DNA from: UBA12276 sp041476285
GTDB lineage: Archaea; Micrarchaeota; Micrarchaeia; Micrarchaeales; Micrarchaeaceae
Assembly: GCA_041476285.1 (NCBI GenBank)
Contig: JBGOTD010000054.1
Location: 1-5,087 of the forward strand
Reading direction: 5' to 3'
Length of the DNA stretch: 5,087 nt
The notes under the pieces are model-generated. The model saw only the letters and a list, made by a program, of their open reading frames with translations. It was not told the DNA's origin and did no database searches. Numbering within the stretch: the stretch's first letter is position 1; the number at the start of each line of letters is the position of its first letter. This document shows, one piece after another, positions 1 through 5,087 of this stretch. The translations under genes and the position numbers were made by a program.

Positions 1-1
1 G

Positions 2-154
2 TTTATGGAGCCGGAAGCGTGGCGCAGCGGAGAACATTCACAATACGGGATACTTGGATTCATAGGCAACAAAACAAAAGCGAAGATGGACAAGAAAGAC
101 CCATCAGTTTATGATATCTACCCTTTTGTAATGGACTACTTTTCTGAAAAATGA
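2..154 (+). CDS. C-terminal end of an unidentified protein (partial)
   Basis: An open frame enters from the left edge and runs 50 codons to a TGA at 152-154; its start lies outside the window. The visible tail is hydrophilic, with an early Trp (EPEAWRSGEH), a short hydrophobic strand (YGILGFIG), a basic stretch (NKTKAKMDKKD) and an aromatic end (YPFVMDYFSEK). No membrane segment is seen. I do not recognise the family. A late beta-strand followed by a terminal helix would fit the end of a Rossmann-type enzyme, such as a methyltransferase or sugar-modifying enzyme, but this is a guess from context. It is convergent with the cupin gene, with only 13 bp between the two stop codons, so it belongs to a separate rightward transcript. 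Codon use (ATA, AAA, GAC) matches the rest of the window. That the frame is coding is fairly likely; function is unknown. Confidence 0.55.
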   Translation, partial: FMEPEAWRSGEHSQYGILGFIGNKTKAKMDKKDPSVYDIYPFVMDYFSEK

Positions 155-185
155 GCTGAAATATAAATCACATTATTTCCTTTTT
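147..185. terminator. Possible T-rich termination zone between convergent genes
   Basis: The two convergent stop codons are 13 bp apart. A run of five T lies at 181-185 on the plus strand, just after the upstream gene. A run of five A at 147-151 (five T on the minus strand) lies just beyond the cupin stop. Archaeal transcription often ends at short T-runs without a hairpin, so each gene may terminate inside the tail of the other. There is no GC-rich stem-loop. Such T-runs are common in AT-rich DNA, so this is weak. Confidence 0.2.
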
Positions 186-554
186 AAATATGTCAGGGTC
201 TTCCGCATACAAATGACTTGATATCTCCAATAAATAGAGGTCGTCATCTCCTATATTTTTTACAGCGTGGGCTACGTTCTGCGGAGTTTCTATGATTGTC
301 GGTTTATTGTCTATTATGAACTCTTTCCTTTCACCAGTTTTGACATCCTCATATATGAATTTGCCCTTTCCCATTATGATATAAAGCCACTCAGCCTTTT
401 TTTTGTGGTAATGGTTGCCCCTAACGACTCCTGGCTTTGAAACGATAAGCAGCACCTCTTTTATCTGCTCTTTCATTTCACTGCTTTTAAGTATCTCTAC
501 GACAATTCCCCTTTCATTCTCTTTAGCGTCAAGCTCTTTTATTTTCAGTTTCAT
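168..554 (-). CDS. Small cupin sugar epimerase/isomerase, CapF C-terminal-like
   Basis: Predicted soluble single-domain cupin of 128 residues, probably acting on a nucleotide-activated keto sugar in the cytoplasm. Counting from the ATG at 554, an N-terminal ERGIVVEIL segment (about 15-23) is followed by the metal-site motif RGNHYH (45-50) with H48 and H50, E55 in KKKAEWL, a GKGKF turn, and a second cupin motif with H96 in TPQNVAHAVKN. This order and spacing resemble the C-terminal cupin half of CapF/WbjC-type bifunctional enzymes and, more distantly, FdtA/WxcM ketoisomerases and RmlC 3,5-epimerases. Here it has no fused SDR half. An in-frame TTG at 563 would overlap the aminotransferase stop. 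I prefer the ATG at 554, one base after that TGA, which implies translational coupling. The role is probably isomerising or epimerising a substrate of the neighbouring aminotransferase. Fold is confident; exact reaction is not. Confidence 0.85.
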   Translation of the reverse strand: MKLKIKELDAKENERGIVVEILKSSEMKEQIKEVLLIVSKPGVVRGNHYHKKKAEWLYIIMGKGKFIYEDVKTGERKEFIIDNKPTIIETPQNVAHAVKNIGDDDLYLLEISSHLYAEDPDIFKKEIM

Positions 555-555
555 C

Positions 556-1686
556 TCAAACAACCAATTCCTTAATTGTTTTAATTATATAATCCATTTG
601 GCTTTTGGTAAGCTTGCTGCTGCTTGGCAGGTATAGTCCGTTCTTCCCAAGCCATTCGGCTACCGGCATTTTTTCATCTTTGAATAATCCTGCCTTATGG
701 AGTGCGGGCTGCAGGCTCATAGAAGCAAAGAATGGCCTTGTGTCAATTCCCTTTTTGAAAAGCTCCTCCATAAGCTTATTCCTGTTCATACCGAACTTTT
801 TTTCATCAACTACAATGCCATAAACCCAATATACGTTTTTTGCCCATGGCATCTCCACTGGCAATTGCAGACCTTTTATCCCCTTCAATCCTTTATTATA
901 ATGGTCTGCCATTTCTCTCCTTTTTTCTATGATATCATCAATTTTTAGCATTTGTGCACAGCCTATTGCTGCACTTATATTTGAAAGCCTGAAATTATAA
1001 CCAAGATCGCTGTGTGTGAATCTTGTTGCGTTTGTATTACCGTACGCAAGCCCTTTCAGTGACTGTAGTTTCTCTGCCATTTTTGGATCATTCGTAAGGC
1101 ACATGCCTCCCTCTCCTGTTTGTATTATCTTTGTAGCATAAAATGAGAAGCAGTTTATTTCACCAAAACTACCTGCCCTTTTGCCTTTGAATTCTGCCCC
1201 ATGGGCCTCGGCAGCATCTTCTATAACCTTAAGATTATGCTTACTTGCCAACTCCATTATTTTATCCATCTTACAAGGGTGCCCGTATATATGGACGGGT
1301 ATTATTGCCTTTGTTTTTGATGTGATCCGTTCTTCGATTTTCTCCTCATCCATGCACCATGTGTCTTTTCTAGAATCAACCAAAACCGGTTTTGCACCTT
1401 CGTATACCACACATAATATTGATGCAATATTGGTGAAAGAGGAGCATATTACCTCGTCTCCCTTTTTAATATCCAATGCCCTTACTGCCAACTGCAAGGC
1501 AACGGTGCCATTGCTGCAGCTTATTCCAAATTTTGTACCGACGAATTTTGAGAACTTCTCCTCGAATTCCTTTATGTATTTGCCAGATGTACCGCTCCAG
1601 AAACCGGATTTAATGGCATCATAAGCATATTCAATGTCGCTTTCTGATATGTTCGGTTCATTTACGGGAATAAACTTATTCTCCAT
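556..1686 (-). CDS. DegT/DnrJ/EryC1/StrS-family PLP sugar aminotransferase, GDP-perosamine synthase-like
   Basis: PLP-dependent enzyme of 376 residues, full length for the family, expected to transaminate a nucleotide-linked 4-keto-6-deoxyhexose using glutamate. Visible motifs: SGTSGKYIKEFE (31-42), the cofactor-phosphate segment SNGTVAL (58-64), TWCMD (109-113), VHIYGHPCKMD (131-141), EDAAEAHGA (156-164) whose D157 should bind the PLP pyridine nitrogen, SFYATK (181-186) with K186 as the Schiff-base lysine, then TGEGGM (190-195), LGYNFRLSN (228-236) and GIDTRPFF (313-320). The YGHPCKMD and EDAAEAHGAEF wording most resembles GDP-perosamine synthases (RfbE/Per), which use GDP-4-keto-6-deoxymannose; substrate remains inferred. 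The ATG at 1686 has no clear Shine-Dalgarno site, but a TTTAAA element lies about 30 bp upstream, consistent with near-leaderless transcription. It is first in a leftward pair with the cupin. Family assignment is very confident; perosamine synthesis is moderate. Confidence 0.94.
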   Translation of the reverse strand: MENKFIPVNEPNISESDIEYAYDAIKSGFWSGTSGKYIKEFEEKFSKFVGTKFGISCSNGTVALQLAVRALDIKKGDEVICSSFTNIASILCVVYEGAKPVLVDSRKDTWCMDEEKIEERITSKTKAIIPVHIYGHPCKMDKIMELASKHNLKVIEDAAEAHGAEFKGKRAGSFGEINCFSFYATKIIQTGEGGMCLTNDPKMAEKLQSLKGLAYGNTNATRFTHSDLGYNFRLSNISAAIGCAQMLKIDDIIEKRREMADHYNKGLKGIKGLQLPVEMPWAKNVYWVYGIVVDEKKFGMNRNKLMEELFKKGIDTRPFFASMSLQPALHKAGLFKDEKMPVAEWLGKNGLYLPSSSKLTKSQMDYIIKTIKELVV

Positions 1687-1713
1687 TTAACCACTCAACA
1701 TTGCAATATCCTC

Positions 1714-1722
1714 TTTTTAAAT
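1714..1722 (-). promoter_or_regulatory. Candidate archaeal TATA box for the aminotransferase-cupin pair
   Basis: On the minus strand the sequence reads AATTTAAAAAG around 1713-1724, centred about 32 bp upstream of the aminotransferase ATG (1686). If archaeal spacing applies, transcription would start around 1691, giving a leader of about five bases. AT-rich matches occur by chance in this region, so support is limited to position. Confidence 0.3.
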
Positions 1723-1771
1723 TAACCTATTAATCCTTTATGTACTGTCACTAAATCTCTCTGATATCCCG

Positions 1772-1784
1772 TATATATTTATAT
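1772..1784. promoter_or_regulatory. AT-rich TATA-like element in the divergent intergenic region
   Basis: A 13-bp run of only A and T (TATATATTTATAT) lies midway between the divergent genes and is flanked by a short inverted repeat, GATAT at 1763-1767 and ATATC at 1781-1785. It could be a TATA box for either direction: rightward it would give a leader of roughly 45 bases before the methyltransferase ATG, and leftward one of roughly 65 bases before the aminotransferase ATG. It could also be a regulator site. Direction cannot be told from sequence. Confidence 0.3.
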
Positions 1785-1817
1785 CTCTTCCAATTATAAT
1801 ATTAGCTAAGAAAGCCA

Positions 1818-1827
1818 CGTATATACG
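1818..1827 (+). promoter_or_regulatory. Palindromic TATA box (CGTATATACG) upstream of the rightward operon
   Basis: CGTATATACG is a perfect 10-bp palindrome with TATATA at 1820-1825. The TATA centre is about 29 bp before the ATG at 1852, close to the archaeal spacing for transcription starting at or near the start codon. This supports a leaderless message beginning at ATG 1852 over the GTG at 1837, which lies only about 14 bp from the element. The palindrome may also serve as an operator. The promoter call depends on the organism being archaeal. Confidence 0.4.
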
Positions 1828-1851
1828 GACTTACTTGTGAGATATGATTAT

Positions 1852-3072
1852 ATGGCCGCAACTGGTTCTAAACCTAAAATGCAAGTGCCTGACATAACTG
1901 TAAGAACAACTTGTAGGCTCTGCCATTCTGGCAAAATTGTTCCAATATTCTCACTCGGTGAGCAGTATGTGAATGATTTTGTAGATAAGGGAGTTGTGGG
2001 CATCAAAGCACCGCTTGAGCTTATCCTTTGCGAGAATTGCTCGCTTCTTCAGCTAAAGCATACCGCACCCCAGGAGATATTATACGCAAGGTTCTATTGG
2101 TATCATTCCGGTTTCACCAGAACAATAAGAGACGACTTGAAGCAGATTGCCGAAGTTAGCTCCCAAATGGTAAACCTTAAACCAGGCGATGTGGTGCTTG
2201 ACATCGGGGCAAACGATGGCACCCTATTAAGCAATTATCAAAAGGGCGTGATAAGAGTTGGCTGTGAGCCCGCAAATAACCTTGTTGAAGAACTTAAGAA
2301 TAGGTGTGACCATATAATTCATGATTTTTGGACTTATGATGCATATAACAAATTGGATTTGGGAAAAAAGGCAAAAATCATCACAGCAATAGGGATGTTC
2401 TACGACATGGAAGACCCTAACCAGTTTGTCGGAGACGCAGCAAAGGCGATGGCAGATGACGGAATTTTTGTCGCACAGCTAATGTGTCTCAAGAATATGC
2501 TTGACAACAACGACGTGGGTAATATTTGCCACGAACACCTTGAGTACTATTCACTTGAAGCACTGAAATACCTCTTTGAGAAAAATGGATTGGAAATATT
2601 CAAAGTTGAAGAAAATGCAATAAACGGCGGATCTTATCGTCTGTTTGCTAGGCATTACAAGAACGGAAGCATTCCTCTTGAAGAGAAATTCACCAAAAAG
2701 GATTACATGGATTTCTACAAAAGAATTGAAGAGAATAAGAAACTGTGCGTTGATTTCATCAAAGAGGAAGTCAAAAAGGGCAAGAAAGTTTATGTATATG
2801 GCGCGTCAACAAAGGGCAATGTAATACTTCAGTATTATGGATTGGGGACAGATTTGATAATCGCTGCAGCTGAAAAAAGCAAGGACAAAATTGGAAAGTA
2901 CACCATTGGCACAATGATACCGATCGTAGATGAAGATACTGTAAAAGATGATGCAGATTACTTCTTCCTTTTGCCCTATTCATTTTTGAAAGAATTTATG
3001 GAAAAGGAAAAAGGCTGGCGAGATAAGGGCGGCAGATTCATAGTGCCTCTTCCAAACTTTAGAGTTGTATGA
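1852..3072 (+). CDS. Zinc-binding SAM-dependent sugar C-methyltransferase
   Basis: Predicted cytoplasmic enzyme of 406 residues that adds a methyl from SAM to a carbon of a nucleotide-linked keto sugar. The three-part build of the TylC3/NovU/TcaB9 family is visible. First is an N-terminal zinc domain with C21/C24 (CRLC) and C60/C63 (CENC), ending in LQLKHTAP and FYWYHSG. Next is a class I methyltransferase core with the SAM motif LDIGANDGT (116-124) and the catalytic-region CHEHLEYYSL (226-235). Last is a Rossmann-like C-terminal domain with YGASTKGN (316-323), IGTMIPI and a final GGRFIVPLP. Length is normal. The E228-H229 pair aligns with Glu224-His225 of TcaB9, but C226 replaces Tyr222, D185 sits near where a His is usual, and LPYSF replaces the common LPWHF. 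I chose ATG 1852 on promoter spacing; GTG 1837 would add five residues. It shares a 4-bp ATGA overlap with the SDR, so the two products are probably made and used together. Confidence 0.9.
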   Translation: MAATGSKPKMQVPDITVRTTCRLCHSGKIVPIFSLGEQYVNDFVDKGVVGIKAPLELILCENCSLLQLKHTAPQEILYARFYWYHSGFTRTIRDDLKQIAEVSSQMVNLKPGDVVLDIGANDGTLLSNYQKGVIRVGCEPANNLVEELKNRCDHIIHDFWTYDAYNKLDLGKKAKIITAIGMFYDMEDPNQFVGDAAKAMADDGIFVAQLMCLKNMLDNNDVGNICHEHLEYYSLEALKYLFEKNGLEIFKVEENAINGGSYRLFARHYKNGSIPLEEKFTKKDYMDFYKRIEENKKLCVDFIKEEVKKGKKVYVYGASTKGNVILQYYGLGTDLIIAAAEKSKDKIGKYTIGTMIPIVDEDTVKDDADYFFLLPYSFLKEFMEKEKGWRDKGGRFIVPLPNFRVV

Positions 3073-4058
3073 ATATGAAAAAAGCATTGATTCTCGGAGT
3101 TACAGGACAGGATGGTAGTTATCTAGCAGAGATTCTGCTTGAGAAGGGTTACGAGGTTCACGGATTCATCAGAAAGTCTGCAACGGGAAATACGAAGAAT
3201 ATAGACCATATCATAGATAAGATCCAGATACATAGGGGTGATTTGGCAGATACGACATCTATTTACAGGGTAATAAACGAAGTCAAGCCTAACGAAATTT
3301 ATAACGAAGCAGATCAGGACCATGTAGGTTGGAGCTATGATTCTGTAGATTATTCATCTGACATAACTGGAGCAGCAGTAGGAAGGATCCTTGAGGCAAT
3401 AAAGCAGATAGACAAATCAATAAGATTTTTCCAGCCAGTTTCTTCAAACATTTTCGGTCAAGCGGTGAACCCGCAGACAGAGGAAACTGCTCTTAATCCT
3501 CAGAGTCCCTATGCGTGTGCAAAGTCGTATGCTTATCTCCTTGTTAGATACTACAGAAAGGTGCACGGGTTATACGCCTCTACAGCAGTCTATTATAATC
3601 ATGAAAGCCCCCGCAGAACGGTTGAATACGTCACAAGGAAAATAACCAAAGCAGCAGCCAGGATCTCGAAAGGGCTGCAGAAAGAGCTTGTATTGGGCGA
3701 CGTAAGCCTTGAAATCGATTTCGGGTATGCAAAGGAATACATGGAAGCAGCATGGAATATCCTTCAACTGGACAAGCCCGATGACTTTATTATATGTACT
3801 GGAGAGTTGCATCCTGTCAGCGAATTTCTGGTTGAGGCATTCAAGGCAGTTAACCTTGATTCCGCCAAATATACAAGATTTGATCCAAAGTTTTTCAGGC
3901 CAGGCAAAAACTCGCCTTTGACTGGAGATTATTCGAAAGCGACAAAGGCATTCGGTTACAAGCCGAAGATAAAAATGAAGGGCTTGATCAAAATCATGAT
4001 AGAAAACGACTTAAAAGAGACGAATGATGAAATAAGAATGCAAAAAGGTAAAGCTTAA
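3069..4058 (+). CDS. GDP-mannose 4,6-dehydratase-like SDR lacking the dehydratase Glu
   Basis: Extended short-chain dehydrogenase of 329 residues, predicted to bind NAD(P) and a GDP-sugar. Motifs: nucleotide-binding GVTGQDGSYLA (10-20), R36 after the second strand, RGDLAD (56-61), active-site Y148-x3-K152 (YACAK), the GDP-contacting NHESPRR (177-183), VTRKIT (188-193) and the C-terminal FFRPGK...LTGD...KAFGYKPK (275-300). These closely follow Gmd. Two active-site stretches do not: the Gmd Ser-Thr-Ser-Glu loop is V124-S125-S126-N127, so the catalytic Glu is Asn, and the usual YNLGAQSHV reads YNEADQDHV (78-86). RDWG of Gmd is also IDFG (216-219). It therefore probably performs another reaction on a GDP-4-keto sugar, such as reduction or epimerisation; a divergent dehydratase is not excluded. 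The ATG at 3069 overlaps the methyltransferase stop; ATG 3075 is an alternative. Family is sure, reaction open. Confidence 0.88.
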   Translation: MNMKKALILGVTGQDGSYLAEILLEKGYEVHGFIRKSATGNTKNIDHIIDKIQIHRGDLADTTSIYRVINEVKPNEIYNEADQDHVGWSYDSVDYSSDITGAAVGRILEAIKQIDKSIRFFQPVSSNIFGQAVNPQTEETALNPQSPYACAKSYAYLLVRYYRKVHGLYASTAVYYNHESPRRTVEYVTRKITKAAARISKGLQKELVLGDVSLEIDFGYAKEYMEAAWNILQLDKPDDFIICTGELHPVSEFLVEAFKAVNLDSAKYTRFDPKFFRPGKNSPLTGDYSKATKAFGYKPKIKMKGLIKIMIENDLKETNDEIRMQKGKA

Positions 4059-4079
4059 ATCCGGAAGCCGGCAGAGTAA

Positions 4080-5087
4080 ATGAAAATCGCACTTGTCAAC
4101 ATATTCAAGCCGCAAGATGGGAGCGGAGACGGGATTACGGAATACACATCCCAATTATACGAGAAACTGAAGAAAAAGTACAAAATAGACTTCTTCTTTG
4201 CATTGGATGAATCCAAAAGAATAGATATTCCTGGCAGAGTATATGTCGAGACGTTTTTCAGGCTGGCCGCAAAGAAAATTCTTGCAGGTAATTACGACAT
4301 AGTGCACATTACAAATCCTGAGATCGGCTATTTTGCAAAAACGCTAAAGCGTGCCGGTACAAAAGCGAAGATAGTGGTAACAATACATGACTTTGTGCGT
4401 GTAGTTTCATATCTCAATGGTGGCGGTGGTGGCCTGCAGACTGTCTACAACCGCATGGTAACGAATAACGTGCGAGACGCAATAATGTACTCTGATTTTA
4501 TAATATTTACATCAAGCAACGAGTTGAAGTATGGCAAGTCACATTACCGGTTGCCAGGGCATTCACTGATTCCTCTTGGCGCCAAGGATATATTCCTGAG
4601 CACGCCGCTTCCTAGAAGGACGAGTAAAAATAGCAAAACATTTACAATCGGCTACATAGGCGGATTAGTAAAATCAAGACACATAGACTTTATACTTAAA
4701 ACTGCAGAGATCCTAGGACCAACTTACAGCTTTCAGGTATACGGCACTGGAAGTGAGCTACCAGAACTGCTAAGGTACAAGAACGATAAGCATTTGGAAA
4801 ACGTCAAGTTCATGGGCTTTGCGCCAGAAAAAGAAATACTGAAGATATATGATAATTTTGATGCCTTCATGAGCTGCAGCCATGTAGACGTAGCATCACT
4901 ACCGATAGAGGATGCTCTTGCAAGAGGACTGCCAGTCATAGTCGCAAAGAGGAACATCTATGACAACGAACTTAGGGACAGGCTGTACCAGGCAAAAACC
5001 CCAAGGCATGCTGCTGCTACAATTAAAAATTTGAGGAAACACGGATATCCACGAAGCAGGCAGAAGGCCATTATTGAATATGCAAAA
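4080..5087 (+). CDS. GT4-like GT-B glycosyltransferase (C-terminus cut by window end)
   Basis: An open frame from ATG 4080 continues to the window edge: 336 residues without a stop, so perhaps the last few dozen residues are missing. It should transfer a sugar from a nucleotide donor to a glycan or lipid acceptor at the cytoplasmic membrane face. Features in order: N-terminal strand MKIALVNIF with the glycine-rich acceptor loop GSGDGITEY (14-22), DIVHITNP (73-80), VVTIHDF (99-105), a five-glycine run (114-118), IPLGAKDIF (164-172) at the domain link, GYIGGLVKSRHIDFIL (191-206) opening the donor domain, YGTGSELPEL (221-230), VKFMGF (242-247) and DVASLPIEDALARGLPVIV (270-288). The last matches the GT4 donor-site EX7E motif, but both Glu appear as Asp (D270, D278). 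No transmembrane segment is seen. It lies 21 bp after the SDR stop with no strong ribosome site, most likely in the same operon. Donor and acceptor cannot be read from sequence. Confidence 0.88.
   Translation, partial: MKIALVNIFKPQDGSGDGITEYTSQLYEKLKKKYKIDFFFALDESKRIDIPGRVYVETFFRLAAKKILAGNYDIVHITNPEIGYFAKTLKRAGTKAKIVVTIHDFVRVVSYLNGGGGGLQTVYNRMVTNNVRDAIMYSDFIIFTSSNELKYGKSHYRLPGHSLIPLGAKDIFLSTPLPRRTSKNSKTFTIGYIGGLVKSRHIDFILKTAEILGPTYSFQVYGTGSELPELLRYKNDKHLENVKFMGFAPEKEILKIYDNFDAFMSCSHVDVASLPIEDALARGLPVIVAKRNIYDNELRDRLYQAKTPRHAAATIKNLRKHGYPRSRQKAIIEYAK

Noticed and set aside
10..65. tRNA-like string (GTGGCGCAGCGG) near the left edge
   Set aside because: It recalls a tRNA D-arm, but no matching acceptor stem or GGTTCRAATCC-type T-arm follows, and an open reading frame runs through it to a stop.
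555..563. TTG at 563 as the cupin start
   Set aside because: An ATG nine bases further in sits one base after the aminotransferase stop and fits coupled translation; TTG is possible but less likely.
415..948. Plus-strand open frames over the cupin and the end of the aminotransferase
   Set aside because: Ser/Phe/Leu-rich shadow translations of the minus-strand genes, with no motifs.
1181..1624. Plus-strand open frame of 147 codons opposite the aminotransferase
   Set aside because: It lies wholly antisense to a gene with full family motifs, its translation is Ser/Ile/Leu-rich without recognisable motifs, and it has no plausible start signal.
4061..4071. CCGGaagCCGG hairpin between the SDR and the glycosyltransferase
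   Set aside because: The stem is only 4 bp with a 3-base loop and no T-run after it; too weak to call a terminator within what looks like one operon.
4733..4957. Minus-strand open frame of 74 codons inside the glycosyltransferase
   Set aside because: It is antisense to a well-supported GT-B donor domain and has no recognisable motif; it is a shadow frame.
1..5087. CRISPR arrays, insertion sequences, rRNA or complete tRNA genes
   Set aside because: No regularly spaced direct repeats, transposase motifs, terminal inverted repeats or RNA-gene signatures were seen on reading both strands.

Overview
This 5.1 kb window is part of a surface-glycan or glycoconjugate gene cluster, specialised in making and transferring a modified 6-deoxy sugar that is probably GDP-linked. 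The organism looks archaeal: Ile is mostly ATA, Arg is mostly AGA/AGG, clear Shine-Dalgarno sites are scarce, and TATA-box-like elements sit about 30 bp upstream of plausible starts. The lineage cannot be fixed from this sequence, and a bacterium with similar codon use is not excluded.

Layout: (1) bases 2-154 (+) hold the last 50 codons of an unidentified gene entering from the left. (2) A leftward pair reads from a central promoter region: a DegT/StrS-family sugar aminotransferase (556-1686), closest by motif to GDP-perosamine synthases, followed by a small stand-alone cupin (168-554) like the C-terminal domain of CapF-type enzymes. (3) An intergenic region of about 165 bp (1687-1851) carries TATA-like elements for both directions, including a perfect 10-bp palindrome. 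(4) A rightward operon contains a zinc-finger C-methyltransferase (1852-3072), a GDP-mannose 4,6-dehydratase-like SDR overlapping it by 4 bp (3069-4058), and, 21 bp later, a GT4-like glycosyltransferase (4080 to beyond the window end).

How they may work together: all the sugar enzymes belong to families that act on nucleotide-activated 4-keto-6-deoxy sugars. The aminotransferase would add a 4-amino group, the cupin would epimerise or isomerise a keto sugar, the methyltransferase would add a branch methyl, and the SDR would alter oxidation state or stereochemistry. The glycosyltransferase would then transfer a sugar to a lipid-linked or surface glycan.

The point most worth a second look is the methyltransferase/SDR pair. 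The SDR is plainly of the Gmd family, but the dehydratase Ser-Thr-Ser-Glu motif reads Val-Ser-Ser-Asn, so it probably does not catalyse the 4,6-dehydration its overall similarity would suggest. The translationally coupled methyltransferase also departs from characterised C-methyltransferases at several conserved positions. Together they suggest an uncharacterised route to a C-methyl-branched GDP-sugar. This is inference from motifs only.
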